From: Eulemur rufifrons
Lineage: Eukaryota > Chordata > Mammalia > Primates > Lemuridae
Length of the DNA: 64,000 bases
NCBI RefSeq assembly: GCF_041146395.1
Contig: NC_090999.1
Span: 70,375,001-70,439,000, forward strand
Direction of reading: 5' to 3'
Shown: piece after piece, positions 49,151 through 61,694 of the stretch
How positions within the stretch are numbered: the stretch's first letter is position 1
How the letters are laid out: each line of letters starts with the position of its first letter
The notes under the pieces: generated by a model
Databases searched by the model: none
What the model saw: only the letters and a program-made list of their open reading frames with translations
Told to the model about the DNA's origin: nothing
Program-made: the position numbers and the translations under genes

Positions 49151-49612
49151 AGTATGTGAAAGGCAGAAAAATGCCCCCCAAAGATGTTCATGTCCTAATA
49201 CCTGGGAATTTTCAATCTTACATATTCACATTTGCCAATGCGATTAAGGGTACTGGCCTTCAGAGATTATCCTGGATTATCCAGGTGAGCCCAACCTCAT
49301 CACATGTATCCTTAAAAGCAGAGAAATTTTTCTGGCTAGATCAGAAAGATGAGATTGATGCCTTTTAAGACAGGGGAAGAAAGTAGAAGCCAAGGAATGC
49401 AGATTGCCTCTAGAAGCTGGAAAAGGCAAGAAAAGAAATTCTTCCCTAGATCCTCCAGAAGAAAAGCAACCCTACTGCTGTTTTGCTTTAGCCCAGTGAG
49501 AGCAATGTCAGATTTCTAAACTAAAGAACTTCAAGAAATTAAATTTGTGCTGTTTTGAGCCACTAAGTTTGTGTTAATCTGTTATGGAAGCAATAGAAAT
49601 ATAATGCAAAGT
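49151..49612 (+). mobile_element. MLT1-type (ERVL-MaLR) solo LTR
   Basis: Sense LTR in order: 'aatgccccccaaagatgttc', 'gagattatcctggattatcc', 'aaggaatgcagattgcctct', 'agaagctggaaaaggcaaga', 'gttttgagccactaagtttg', end 'atataatgca'. No ERVL internal region. It is the longest clean old LTR here. Confidence 0.88.
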
Positions 49613-50785
49613 GTTAGAAGATACTTCTGAGTTCAAACATTGCCTGCAGTCATCTAAGAGAGAAAAATGTTTAAATTTTTTGTTTACCTTTGAAATAGAC
49701 CAAACTCAAAGAAAATAAAATGTTATCCAGTGATAATGAGGATTATGCACATCCATTTGTATCTGTACTTTTATTGCTCTTGAATTCAATTGTGGAGAAG
49801 AATTAGTTTCATGCTACACAGGTTTTTCATACAGGTTTTCACTTAACCTGCTTGGAAGACGGTCAGCTCTTATTGTCTTTTAAATTTGTCAAGGTTTGAA
49901 TAGTTTTAAAAAATGGAAGCATTTTTCTTAAAAAACTAAAAATAATAAACATCAAGTTTCATCTTTTAACTAAAATAGCTTCCTACTAATTACATAAAAT
50001 TATTTGAAATATACCAACTATACCAGGAAAAATTGTGATATGCAAGAAGACATTTATTAGTCATTTACCATTATTCTAGTTTGTGCTATAATCTGACCTC
50101 TTCAAATTTAATAGCCTTCTGCTATCCTGATAGGAATGTATCCAATTGTACACAAACTGAATATGTCTCAAGTCATTAAGGAAAGGTAGAAGAACTTACT
50201 CTAGCAAATTTCAGTGTTCTCAGCACTCCATTTCAAGTAAAGCTTAAGAATATGCATAAACACAATTTTGTTATGGGAGGTTTTTTTATTATAGTTATTA
50301 AGGCCTGTAGTTATAATCTCCTTAGGCTCAATAGTCTGTTTTAAAAAATTTCTCTGCAATTTGTGTGTATGTATTGTCATAACAACTTGAAAATAAATCA
50401 TGACACTTAATATAAAATCTCCCTTCTGTTAATTAAAAGACAAACCAGTTCCATGACAACATCTCTTCTATGGGGATAAAAATAACTCATCAGGTATTTG
50501 TACTAACTATCCTTTGTTTCTTTTGAAACTAGGGTAAATCATGCAATAAAAAACCAAAAAAAAGAAAAGGTTTGCATTTTTCAATTTTCCTTTCTATGGT
50601 TTTGTTTTCAAATAATTTCAAACTGTTAGAATAAATTTTTGTTTACAGCAGGGAAAATAGGACAAATCTTGGAGGAAGAAATAATTTTTAAATTTAAGTC
50701 TTAAAGCTTGAATAAGATTTCAGCAGGTGGAAATGAGGAGAAAATTGCAGAGAACAGTTTTAAAAACAGATGATTATGATTAGAG
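49613..50785. other. Unassigned sequence
   Basis: No gene or repeat family recognised. Confidence 0.5.
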
Positions 50786-50789
50786 CTGC

Positions 50790-51030
50790 TATTTACTGCT
50801 TACCTACTTTGTCCTAGTACTGCTATTTGATTTTCTCATATCATTTGGTTATATTTAATTTTTTTAGAGCACTAAAAGTTAGGTGAAATTATCTCCATTT
50901 TACAAATAAGGAAACTGAGTGTATGATATTATAGAAGAATCACCAACAAATATTTCAATTCTAAATATAAAACGCAAATATTTAATCCAAGTCTATCTCA
51001 CAGCAAAGGCCATGTTCCACCCACAGTGAA
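50790..51030 (-). mobile_element. MIR SINE, antisense
   Basis: 'gcttacctactttgtcctag', 'agttaggtgaaattatctcc', 'attttacaaataaggaaact' match the reverse MIR core. Confidence 0.75.
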
Positions 51031-51159
51031 ACATGAGACTCTTTGTTTCTAGTTTATGTTATGGTTGTTTTTTTATTTTTTTGGCAAGGCATAGACTTTG
51101 TGCAATACTGATATAAAGTCTCACTTTTAAATAAATCTTTAAAAACATAAATTTGAGTC

Positions 51160-54100
51160 TATGGTCTAATTTCTAATTTAGTTCCATTGTGATCTGAGAA
51201 CAGACATTATAAGATTTATATTATTTTAAACCTGTACAGGTATGTTTTCTAACCTAGAATGTGCTCTATCTTGGAGACTGTTTCACGAAAGCTTGAGAAG
51301 AATATGTATTCTGCTGTTGTTAGATGGAGTCATCTGTGGATGTTGATTATATCCAGTTGACTGATGGTGCTGTTGAATTCACCTATGTTCTTACCAATTT
51401 TCTGCCTGCTGAATCTGTCCATTTCTGATAAAGAAGTGTTATCTCCAACCACGATAGTAGATTCACCTATTTCTTCTTGCAGTTCTATTAGCGTTTGCCT
51501 TATGTAGTTTGATGCTTTGTTGTTAGGTACATACACATTATATTTTCTTGGAGAATTGTCTCCTTTGTTAGGTTCGTCTGGGTGTTCCCTGGTTGCCTGG
51601 TTCCCAGTGTCAAGAATGAGTGCTGGCACCAAGTCAAGCCAATGATGGAGTGATCACAAACACAGAGCAATTTTATCAAACAGTTTATCACATAAAAGAA
51701 AGAATTAAAGTAAAGAAGAAAGCTACACAAAGTGAAAATATACATTCCAGAGAGAGTGGTATGGGTCAGTCTTCACGAGTGGAGAAAGACCCCAAAGGCT
51801 GAGTGCATGCTGCCTTTTATAAGCTCACTATTGTGATAAGGCATAGTAATCACTATAGCTCTGTGAGCCACAGTGAAGCCATCTTGTGTACAGGCTCACT
51901 GCTGCTGTGTGATTCATAGGCCCATGACCTATGAGCTGAGAGAAAAATACATAAATAACAGAAAAAAAAAATAAAGTGATTAACTTATAAGTGATTGTTT
52001 AAAATCACTAGGTGTGTATAGTTACATTGTACTGTTCCTTGGAAAAATGTTCCTTGGATGTTTCTCAAAGAAATGTTCCTTGATTTAACGGTTGCTATTT
52101 GCTTCTGTAAGTTTGTTTGCTTATGAATTATTGTAATCAACATGTTCTGAGCTGTATGTGTATTGTTAGTATTGTTAGTGGTGAAAATATATAACCCCTG
52201 CCCACTTTAAGATCAGGGCCATTCTCTGTCTCTGGACTTTCCCAGAACAGGGGTGGTCGCTGGCCAGCTAATAAAGACTCCTAATTTGGCTCAATTCAGT
52301 CTTTAGGTGGTCATTTCTCGCATCTTAGGCTATAACAACTATTTTGTCCCACCTTTCTCCTGGCAGGATTCGTATTTCCTGCCTTTCTGGGTGATTGACA
52401 GATTGGGGTTATATAACAGATCACATGACAGGTTATGTAACAGGGTGGTTATGTAACAGTTTCCCTTTCTACACATACGTCTTTCCCAGAATCCTTCACC
52501 AAGCTCTACCCATGCCATGCTAATTAGATAGTAATGAACTCTTGGTCAGTTAAAGGTTGGTAGGAACTTTTTACTACGTATGTTCCCACCAGGAAACAGT
52601 TCCTAGCCGCAATTTGGTTCCTAGCTACAATTTGGTTCCCACTTTCTGCTCCCAGCCACTTCCCTGCTACCTGTTTACCCTCTGCCTGACCTACCACATT
52701 CATCAGTATGTAATGTCCTTCTTTACCACCAGTAACTTTCCTGGCTTCGAACTCTGGTGTGTCTTAAATTAATATAGCTACTCCTGCTTTTGTTTAATAA
52801 GTGTTAACATGGCATATTTCTTCTGTCCATTCACTTTTAATCTGTATTTATATTTAAAGTGGGTTCCTGGTACACAACATATAGTTAGGTTCAGTTTCTG
52901 AGGAAGAGGTGAGTGCAACACTTATCTTTGTTCCCCTATAACTAAAGTATTTTTTCCTCTGGACTCTTTCAGGTTTTTTTTTTTTTTTTTTTATCTTTTA
53001 CTTCCTATTGTTCGAAATGATATACCTAGAGGTAGCTTTTTTGGCATTTATCCTGCTTAGTGATCTCAAAGCTTCTTTGATCTCCAGTTTGATGTTTGAC
53101 ATTAATTTTGGGAAATTCTCACTCATTATTGTTTCAAATATTTCTGTTGTTCTTCTTTCTCCTTCTTCTCCCTTTATACACACTTTATGCATTTTGTAGT
53201 TGTCCCACAGGCCTTGAATATTCTGTTCTGTTTTGCTCAGTTTTTGTTCTCTTCATTTTCCAGTTTTCAAAGTTTATATTGATATCTCCTCAAGCACAGA
53301 GATTTGTTTTCAGCTGTGTCCCATGTGTTAATAAGTCCATCAAATACATTCTTTATTTCTGTTACAGTGTTTTTGATCTCTAGCATTTCTATTTGATTCT
53401 TTCTTAGAATTTTCATCTCTCTGCTTACATTGCCCATCTATTCTTGCATGCTGTCTACTTTATCCATTGGAGTCTTTATCTTATTGATCACAGTTGTTTT
53501 AAATTCTCAGTCTGATAATTCCAACATCCCAGATTGCTCTGGTTTCTTCAACTTGTATTTTTTGCTTTTTATATGCCATGCAATTTTTTCTGGATAGCCA
53601 GACATGATGTACAAGGTTAAAGGGACTACTGTAAATAGGCCTTAAGTAATGTGGTGGTAAAATGTCAGGGGAGGGGAAGCATTCTATAATTAGGTCTCAG
53701 ACTTTTAGTGAACCTATGCCTCTGGACCGTGAACTTCACAAGTGTTTCTTGGGTTTTTTTACTCTCCCCTTAGGTAAGGCAGGATGGTTAGAGTGGGCTG
53801 GAGTTGGAATTTCACTTCTCACACGTGGAAGGCCTGACTAGAGCTGGGTATTTCTACTCCCCAGGTCAGTTACACTCTGATAGTACTCCAGCAAGTTAGG
53901 CTCTGGTTTCTCCTGAGTACAGACCTTGTTAAGAAGAACAGAGTGATCTAGTATATTTTAAAATGGTTTCTTTTCTTCTCCCCCTGCTAGAAGCATGAGG
54001 GTATTTTTCTCCTATATGTACTGTGGGTACCTGGTCGAGCTCTTGAAGGTAAACCTCAGAGTCCTGTGGAATATTCTCATGACTGAAGTTTTTAACTGGA

Positions 54101-54345
54101 GTTTTTAATTCTCAGAGTTGTCCACTCTGAGTGGCCAGCAATTCCTCAATTACAGTTCTGGTTTTCCTACCCAACACTGATTCCTAAAGTGGTTTCCCAT
54201 TTGTGAGTCTCTGCCTTGGGTAGCCATTTGCCTGTCTCTCTAATTGGAGGCAGAAGTTTGCCCCATTTTCTCCCCCTCTCTTAGAGATCCAAGAAGAGTT
54301 GTTGATTTTTCAATCAAGCTTTCAAGGCTTCCAAGCTCCTTACAT
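51160..54345 (-). mobile_element. L1M/HAL1-type, antisense, split by LTR-like insert
   Basis: 51160-51568 is reverse endonuclease-region L1 ('ccattgtgatctgagaacag', 'ctggatgttgattatatcca'-like text). It resumes at ~52690 ('tatgtaatgtccttctttac', 'aattaatatagctactcctg', 'aaagtgggttcctggtacac'), then ORF1-type sequence ('caaatatttctgttgttctt', 'aattccaacatcccagattg') and 5'UTR-like text to ~54345. A T-run at 52975-52992 lies within it. Confidence 0.65.
51570..52690 (+). mobile_element. LTR-retroelement-like insertion
   Basis: This ~1.1 kb block interrupts the antisense L1M. The plus strand shows an LTR-like layout: 'tatataa' at 52188-52194, AATAAA at 52270-52275 about 80 bases later, and an end 'gctataaca' at 52337 (terminal CA). 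The left part (51570-51960) looks like a second LTR-type segment in the opposite orientation, with a TATAAAA-like motif on minus at 51815-51821. No gag, pol or env coding is recognised. The family is not identified and the outer edges are approximate; no target-site duplication could be fixed. Confidence 0.45.
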
Positions 54346-54379
54346 GTGGAACTGCAAGTGTAAGTCTATATTTAACTTT

Positions 54380-54850
54380 ACAGAAAACTACAAAACTGTC
54401 TTGTATATTATAGGGCACAAAATGACTAAACCATTTGAATTTCAAGAATAAATGAATTACATTTCTTGTTGTTCTACACCTTACCAACAGTTGGAAATAT
54501 CAGATTTTTGGATTCTTGCTATATAAATAAGCATGTAGTAGTATCTCACAGCTATTTTAATTTGAATTTCTCTGATGATAAAAGATGTTGAGCATCTTTT
54601 AATTTTCATATTTGTTACACATATATCTTCTAAGAAGTTTGTGTTCAAGCCTTTTGCCCATGTCTTTTAAATTGTTTTGTTTATTTTCCTATTTTTGAGT
54701 TTTAAGGGTTCTCTATATATTCTGGTTATGAGTCCTTTATCAGAGTTGATTTGTTAATATTTTCTCATAGTCTATTGTTTACCACTTCATTCTTTTAACA
54801 CTGCCTCTTTCACAGTAAAATTTTTCATTTCAATAAAGCCCATTTACTTT
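54380..54850 (-). mobile_element. L1M ORF2 3' end, antisense
   Basis: 'gatgataaaagatgttgagc', 'aagccttttgcccatgtctt', 'tatattctggttatgagtcc', 'tctcatagtctattgtttac' are reverse ORF2 C-terminal phrases. Fragmentary. Confidence 0.8.
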
Positions 54851-55545
54851 TCTTTGTCTCTCAGGGATAACACATTTTGATTCTGTGTCTAAAAGGTATC
54901 CTCAGTTGTGTCCTGGGGACCACAAGGTTTGCTGCTCTTCTCTTACAGTCTAAAGGCTTTAATTTCACAAGTAACAGGGGTCCTTTAAAGCCTTTTTCAT
55001 GATGCTGGTTGCTCCTCTTCTTTAGAACTACACCACAGAAGGATACTTTTCTCCCCACCTCCATCATTTCTTTTGATCACCCATTAGATTGTCATGGAGA
55101 CGAGCCCAACAGCAAGTACAAATTCCCCCTTTGCCTGTAGCATGCTGCACAAGGCATATCTCTTCACTGTGGTCCACACTCAGCATTTATCAATTTGTTA
55201 CAAAATTTAATAGTCTCCTTACATGCTTGTACAGTACCCCAGATCTCATCCTCTCCTACTATGCACAGTTGAGACTGTTCTTGGCTCCTGTATCTTTGAA
55301 GGGACTTGTTTTTTTATTATATATCAGGTAACTTGTTTTTCCTGTGACTTCAGCTCTCTGGTAGGCACAAAAAAGTTATAATCTTTAAAATTTCTTTAGC
55401 TTGTTTTTGTGTTTGGTTGAAAGTAACACATTTTTTCCAGTTTTCTATTTTTCAGGCAGAATAAGCTTTCTAAATAATCTTTAAAATTGTTTGTATATTA
55501 AAAATTCATTAATAATACATTCCTCAAATAAATAACCAAACTCAC

Positions 55546-55571
55546 TATGTGTGTGTCTGTGTGTGTGTGTG
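55546..55571. repeat. (TG)n microsatellite, interrupted
   Basis: TG run broken by one TCTG step. Confidence 0.9.
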
Positions 55572-56745
55572 CATATACACAAAAGTGCAAAAAGGTAAGT
55601 GGCGATTTTATCCCAATAAGCAAAGTCACAAAGAGGTTAATGAAGATTTTCAAAAACTCCAAAGTGTGACACAATTTATTACACAATTTAGGCTAATTTC
55701 ATAGTTGATTTATATACTGGATTTTATATTAGATGCCAGTGAGCATAATGAGATATAAAATTACAGGACTACATGAAGCTTGTAAAGAGGACAGGAATAT
55801 ATATCAAATGTAAGTTACTGTTCAAAGAAATTACTGATTAACTGTCCTTTACCCTGGGTTATTAAAGATCAATGTTTTCAAGCATAAACTAAGAAAAAGA
55901 GCATCTAGGGCTCCCATCTCTCTTCTAATAAAGGTAGTTTTATTATATATGCTAAGTGAACAAATATAAGTGCTTTATGAATTTTACTTCTCAAATAATT
56001 GAGTGCTTTTGGTATTTTGCCTGATAGTATAAATTTTATAGCTTTGCCCAAGCCAACTACTAAAAGAAATAATGTCTCTCTCCAGAAACAAATAAAAAAA
56101 TTAAAGACTATGAAAGAAATGAGAAGGAACCATCAAAACCATAGTGCCAGTTGGTACCACCAACATAGCATTGGCTATGGATAGCAGGCCAGCAACATGA
56201 CTACAAACTACTGAAGTACCAATTAGAAAACCTGCTGAGAAAGTGAAAGATTGAGCTGTCAGAATAGAGGGAAGAAGAAGACAAAGAGTTGCATGAATGT
56301 GCAATATGGAAAGACATGCTAATGGTTTCTTGAATCATTGATTACTCCAGTGAGTGGGATTCAAGCCATGTTTAGAATGACAGTTGGTGTAATTCATACC
56401 TTTGGTTAAAATAATTTTTTAATCAGATCTATTCTGGAGCTCACAATTCTCCACTATGAACTCCTCCAGATTTTGTAGAAAATGCTCAGTTTGAATCATC
56501 AGAGAAAAATAAGCATCCTGCCTAATCACCAAAATATTTAAACCTAAATAGTTTGGGAAGTAATTTGATTGGTTTGATTGTATTATATAATAATTTATCC
56601 AGGATGACACAGATGCATGCATAAACCTCACAAAATTGATAGGACAAAATAGAATTTCATTTTTAATGATCTTACATTCACATACAGTATTCACATAATT
56701 TTTCCTTTCTTGTTTATTTTCCACTTTAGGAAAACATCAATATTG

Positions 56746-56815
56746 TGTTCTCTTCCCTCTCCCTCTCCCTCTTTCACTCTCTCCCTCTTTCTCTTTCTCT
56801 CTTCCCCCCATCTCT
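56746..56815. repeat. Pyrimidine-rich (CT)n/(CCCT)n tract
   Basis: About 70 bases nearly all C/T, including repeated 'ccctct'. Confidence 0.9.
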
Positions 56816-59140
56816 TTTGTAGGAATAGAACTTCCCCATGATAAAAAAAATAAAATAAAACTCTTCATTTGCCTAACTCTATTGTCTTTTACAAACTTTC
56901 CCTACATTTCAAACTCTTTATATCTATCAGTAAACTCATCATTAATGCCTGAACTAACCCTTTCGTTGCCAAATGTACTCTTCTTTCCACTGCTATTTTC
57001 TTCAGTTTTTCTTCCTTTTTCAAAATGAAAGCTTACTTCCTTTTTTTTCCTTACTCCCACCTTCATAGGTTATCTGCTTCTTTTGCATATTTATCCAAAG
57101 ATGCTAATGTTTGAAACTGGAGTGAAGTGTTGTCTGTCTCATTGCTGAGTCAGTCTTAATGGAAACTTTCCTAGAAGTTAGAGGTAAGTACCAGAAGCAA
57201 AAGGTAGTAGGTGTGGAGATTAAAATTCAGTGACTCATTTTACTCTGGGTAATGGATACTATATATATTTTACACAAACCAAATGATTTCAACCTTTTTA
57301 TTACACAGCTAATGAAATAAGATTATTTAGAAAGCAAAGTATTGACAAATGATGCTATTGTGCCTTAAAATTAAACATGCAGAAAATAGTAAAATAATAC
57401 TATTACTGGTTTATAGAGACCAGGAAGTAGATTTATTTTTCTACAAACTCTACCTTCAGACACACTCTGTTCAATTGTCATCCTCATTACTCTAGTAGGC
57501 CACATTTCATACAAATCACATGATTTTTGAGTCACTTTCAGGGAACAAAATCAATGTTAAACAAGTAAGATTCACCTTCAGGTAGTAAAAAATTTTATCC
57601 ACCCTAAATTAAAACTTTAATCTCATTTTCAACCCCAAATTTTCTTCCCCCAGTACAGGGCTGAACCATTTTTCAGGACCTGTAGTGGGAGAGGTAAATG
57701 CTGTCCTTTCATTTCTGCTTACCTCTTTTCCCTTTAATCTTCTGGCTTTTTGGAGACTGTTAGAAGTTTAGAGAAATGGGATAAAATTTTATATTTGCAT
57801 TTCTCTCTTCCTGCCTCACATTGGATGGTCTCCAAAGTTCCTCTACATTGCAGGTATAAAAATATGGGCTTTTTTGGTACATCACTGATAGTATTCCTTG
57901 TAGGCCCTGTGAGGACATTGGTCCTTCACGTTCCGTAGATACACTGGGGCTATGTACACTATGTACATACCCTGGGCTATGTGCAAGCTTGTAATCCATC
58001 CTGCTGGGTTCATACTCCCAAAGGCTACAACACAACTTTTTTCTTTTGGATTCTCCTAGCCCCAGCACACTATGATATTATTCTTAATTTACTCTCTTTT
58101 CCATGAGATTGGAAGATAAGGGCAGTCCTTTCCACCATGTCACCTGACTGCAGTACCTTTCCTATTTTTAAACCTCATGATAGTTCTTTTTTTTTATTAA
58201 TGTTTGTGATTCCCCCATGTAAACAAAGTGTATTAAAGATGAAGGAGTGATAATCCCCAAAACACTGGCATATTCTAAAGAAGTAAATATTTGTTACTCT
58301 CAGACATACAATTGCAGTAAATATCCGCGTAGTTGATCAGACTCTAAGTCTCCTTTCCTTTCTTATCAAATCATTTTGAAAAGATGAAATGATGATTGAA
58401 GTCTTCAATTTTTTTATAATCTAAATCTTTCCTTCCAGGATTCTGAAAATGCTAAAAATGTAGAGACATTTCCTTTTTGACAATATCAAACATAAACACA
58501 AATTCCCCCTACCTAGGTAAATTTACTCTGCCTGTCATTTTTACATTTTTTACTTTCTAACTGACCAACTAAGAATCTGAATGGTAGTTCTATTCAGAAT
58601 AATGGATTTGAAATCGTCAGTGACAATTGTCACCTCTTATTTACATAGAACAAAGTAATAGAGGGCAGTGAATCTTACAGGCCTGACCCGATGCTTTTTA
58701 TCACTGCAGCCCCAAAACATTGAGGAAAGCAAAAATGCCAAACAATCCACACTTAGGCAAACATAGGCCAGACACAACAAAAGGAAGCAAAGCCTATGCA
58801 TACAATTTTTTTTTGATTCGAATTCTTCTTTATATATACTGAAGCTTGCCTAAAGTGTAAGATTCTGCAGAATTAGGTAAATACATGTACATACCATTTG
58901 CATACTGCTTTAAATATACTGTGAACAAATATATAGCTTTGTATATCCTATTTGTTTATAAAAGTGTCTGCCTTCTTCAAAGAGAAGGCTGTCTAGAAGA
59001 AGGGGATGCAGCCCAGAGCTAACTATGAAATGGAGCTAACATAGGGAAAACTACAGTATACTAAAATCTCTTTCTTCTTCCCACCGTTCCATATGGATAA
59101 GGTCAAGTCGAAACTAACATTAGACATAGTCTTGAAAAGA

Positions 59141-59163
59141 CACACGCACACACACACACATGC
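59141..59163. repeat. (CA)n microsatellite
   Basis: Short CA run with one CG variant. Confidence 0.9.
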
Positions 59164-59309
59164 ATACAGAGAAAAGTCGTAAAGTTTCATTCCAATTCCA
59201 AGGCATGGCACTTTCAGTTTGCTCCTCCTAGTTGACTCTCCAACCTTCTGTAACATATCTTTTTGCTCTGGGATGTGGACCTGCATATAAACTATCACAG
59301 AGCCCCTTG

Positions 59310-59640
59310 TCTTTTGCCCTTCGGTTTGGTTAAGCCAACTGAGAGCCCCAGCAGGATATGAGAGAGAATGATGGGCAGAGTGATAAAGTGGCGGTGGGTA
59401 TATTTATTCTCCAGCTCCCTTTGGGAGAAGTCACCTTAGATTAGCAGGACCCTCCAGCCTAACTAAAGGTCACAGTTTCTCTCAAGGTGGTCCCTATCTC
59501 CAAGCCTCTTCTGATTTGTAGAAACCACTCCCTTCCCTAGTTTCTTCAGGTCAAGAGTGATAACACCTGTTTCTGGCCCTAGGCAACACCTTTCTACTCT
59601 GTGATTTCCATACGCACTTTAAAAATATTTCCTCTTTAAG
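59310..59640 (+). repeat. Old interspersed repeat, family not named
   Basis: 'ccaactgagagccccagcag', 'atatttattctccagctccc', 'ctaaaggtcacagtttctct' and 'cccttccctagtttcttcag' form an order I recognise as a recurrent mammalian repeat, but I cannot name it. Confidence 0.4.
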
Positions 59641-59792
59641 CTATTTTTGAATTATGCAACTTGGAATGTTTCGCTGTTTCCTGCAGGAATGTTGGCTGGG
59701 ATACATGAGGGTAGAGAGTATTCCTGCTTCTTTCCCCATCATACAATAAGTGGTTAGAATAATACCCAACAAGGGCACAGGCTAAACATTTA

Positions 59793-60156
59793 TTTTTTAT
59801 TTTTTTTTGTTTTTTTTGTTTTTTTTTTTTTTTTTTGAGACAGAGTCTCACTCTGTTGCCCAGGCTAGAGTGAGTGCCGTGGCGTCAGCCTAGCTCACAG
59901 CAACCTCAAACTCCTGAGCTCAAGCGATCCTCCTGTCTCAGCCTCCCGAGTAGCTGGGACTACAGGCACGCGCCACCATGCCTGGCTAATTTTTTCTATA
60001 TATATTTTTAGCTGTCCATATAATTTCTTTCTATTTTTAGTAGAGGTGGGGTCTCGCTCTTGCTCAGGCTGGTCTCGAACTCCTGAGCTCAAACAATCCG
60101 CCCACCTCGGCCTCCCAGAGTGCTAGGATTACAGGCGTGAGCCACCGCGCCCGGCC
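59793..60156 (-). mobile_element. Alu, lemur-type long linker, antisense
   Basis: T-rich tail with G interruptions, 'gagacagagtctcactctgt', linker 'tctatatatatttttagctg', ending 'gccaccgcgcccggcc'. Duplication 'taaacattta' at 59783-59792 and 60157-60166. Its left neighbour on the same side of the minisatellite is a clean target site. Confidence 0.95.
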
Positions 60157-60221
60157 TAAACATTTAACTTATGAATTAATGAATGAAATCTTCCTACCAG
60201 AATCACATTTAAAATTAACAC

Positions 60222-60528
60222 TGAAGATGAGACTGGACGAGTAAGAGGAGACAAGGACTCTCAGGAAGAGGAGACCAGACCAGTTGAGGAAGAGGAGACT
60301 AGACCAGACGAGGAGATGAGACTGGATGGGACCAGACAACGAAAAGGAGATGAGACCAGATAAGACCAGACAAGGAAGATGAGACCAGACCAGAAGAGGA
60401 AATGAAACTGGATAAGAAAGAGAAGACCAGACCAGAAGAGGAGATGAGACCGGAATATGAAGAGGACACCAGACCAGACTAGGAAGAGGAGACCAGACCG
60501 AAAGAGGAGACCAGAACGGACAAGGAAG
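60222..60528 (+). repeat. Purine-rich minisatellite, ~13 imperfect units
   Basis: Repeated motif 'aggagaccagaccagaag' and its variant 'aggagatgagactgga'. Units begin with 'aggag/aagat' and are mostly 18, 21 or 24 bases, with two longer (31-34). The plus strand is almost free of T. On minus, the lack of stops leaves a 118-codon frame (60261-60617) of simple Leu/Ser/Phe-rich sequence that runs into the next Alu. I regard this as a by-product of composition, not a gene. Confidence 0.9.
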
Positions 60529-60538
60529 AGAGTGCTAA

Positions 60539-60872
60539 GTTTTTTTGTTTTTTTTTTTTGAGACAGAATCTCACTCTGTTGCCTGGGCTGGAGTCCCATG
60601 GTGTCAGCCTGGCTCACAGCAGCCTAGGATTCCTGGGCTCAAGCAGTTCATCTGCCTCAGCCTCCGAGTGGCTGGGACTGCAGGCATGCGCCACCATGCC
60701 CGGCTAATTTTTTCTATATATTTTTAGTTGTCCAGCTAATTTCTTTCTATTTTTGGTAGAGACGGGGTCTCACTCCTTCTCAGGCTGTTCTAGAACTCCT
60801 GGACTGAAATGATCCTCCTGCCTTGGCCTCCCAGAGTGTTAGGATTATAGGCATGAGCCACCGTGCCCACCC
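60539..60872 (-). mobile_element. Alu, long linker, antisense, diverged
   Basis: T-run, 'gagacagaatctcactctgt', linker 'ttttagttgtccagctaatt', end 'gccaccgtgccca'. Duplication 'agagtgctaa' at 60529-60538 and 60873-60882, which belongs to a MIR. It is older than the 59793 copy, judging by CpG loss. Confidence 0.93.
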
Positions 60873-61085
60873 AGAGTGCTAAATTCTTAATATGCAATAC
60901 CCCATTCAGACCTCATGAACCATCCTATAAGATAGGTATTTTTCATTACCTTGTTTACAGATGAAGAAACTAGGGCTTAGAGAAGTTATATAATCTGCCC
61001 ACGGTATCACCTTAACTCATGAAACTGAGACTCAAAACCAGGCCTCACTCCAGAATCTCTGCTTTTAGCCATTATGCAAGTCAGA
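60873..61085 (-). mobile_element. MIR SINE, antisense
   Basis: 'agtgctaaattcttaatatg', 'catcctataagataggtatt', 'tttacagatgaagaaactag', 'ctcaaaaccaggc' in reverse MIR order. Its left end was cut by the Alu at 60539. Confidence 0.82.
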
Positions 61086-61089
61086 TACC

Positions 61090-61500
61090 TTCTTTCTGCC
61101 TATATGGTTATTCCCACAGCTTCCTCCAAAGGTATCCTCAGGCTGGCCCTGGGATTGAGGCACAACTGATGTCCTGGTGATTTCCAATTACAGATTTTAT
61201 TTTTACTGTGGATGGGGAGAGAGACACAGTCCTGGGCTGGAGGGCAGAGATTTGGCTTCTTGTGCTGTTCCCTCTCTCGCCACAAGAGGGTGAACTCTCA
61301 GCAGGCATCTCTTGCTTGCACTAAGCCTCAGTTGCCCCATGGGTAACATGGGAATAATAATCCTACTGGTACTTGCCAAAATTACTCCTTTTTGAGATCA
61401 CAAATGGAAGAAATCTGCATAAAGGATTACCACTTATTAGACTACTAGCTCCCAACCAAAGTTCCAGACTTAATTCCCAAAAGTTCCCAGCAAACTTGGA
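61090..61500. other. Unassigned sequence
   Basis: No gene or repeat family recognised. Confidence 0.5.
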
Positions 61501-61509
61501 AAACCTCCA

Positions 61510-61690
61510 AAGGATCCTTACCTCCCTGCTTTTGTTCATGCCTTTCCACGTATGTGAAAGGCCTCCTCATCTTCATCTACCATAATCCTACCTACCCAAA
61601 AGGCCAAGTTCATAGGCTTCCTCCTAGAAGGTGTTTGTGGACAGCTGTCCTTGAAGTGATCCATTTCTCCTACCTAATCTTTGGCTGTAA
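61510..61690 (+). mobile_element. Possible L2/L3 (CR1-like) LINE fragment
   Basis: 'cttttgttcatgcctttcca', 'ctacccaaaaggccaagttc', 'aggcttcctcctagaaggtg' parallel the 3' region of L2/L3 elements. Weak. Confidence 0.4.
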
Positions 61691-61694
61691 GCAC

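Larger units (their letters stand above)
54860..59290. other. Unassigned sequence
   Basis: No gene recognised. Small low-complexity items are listed separately. The stretch 57640-58080 and the frame at 55999-56184 (+) look somewhat less random but match no family I know. Confidence 0.4.

Noticed and set aside
60261..60617. Leu/Ser/Phe-rich repetitive 118-codon frame on minus resembling a membrane or secreted repeat protein
   Set aside because: Composition artefact of the purine-rich minisatellite, and its start lies in Alu sequence.
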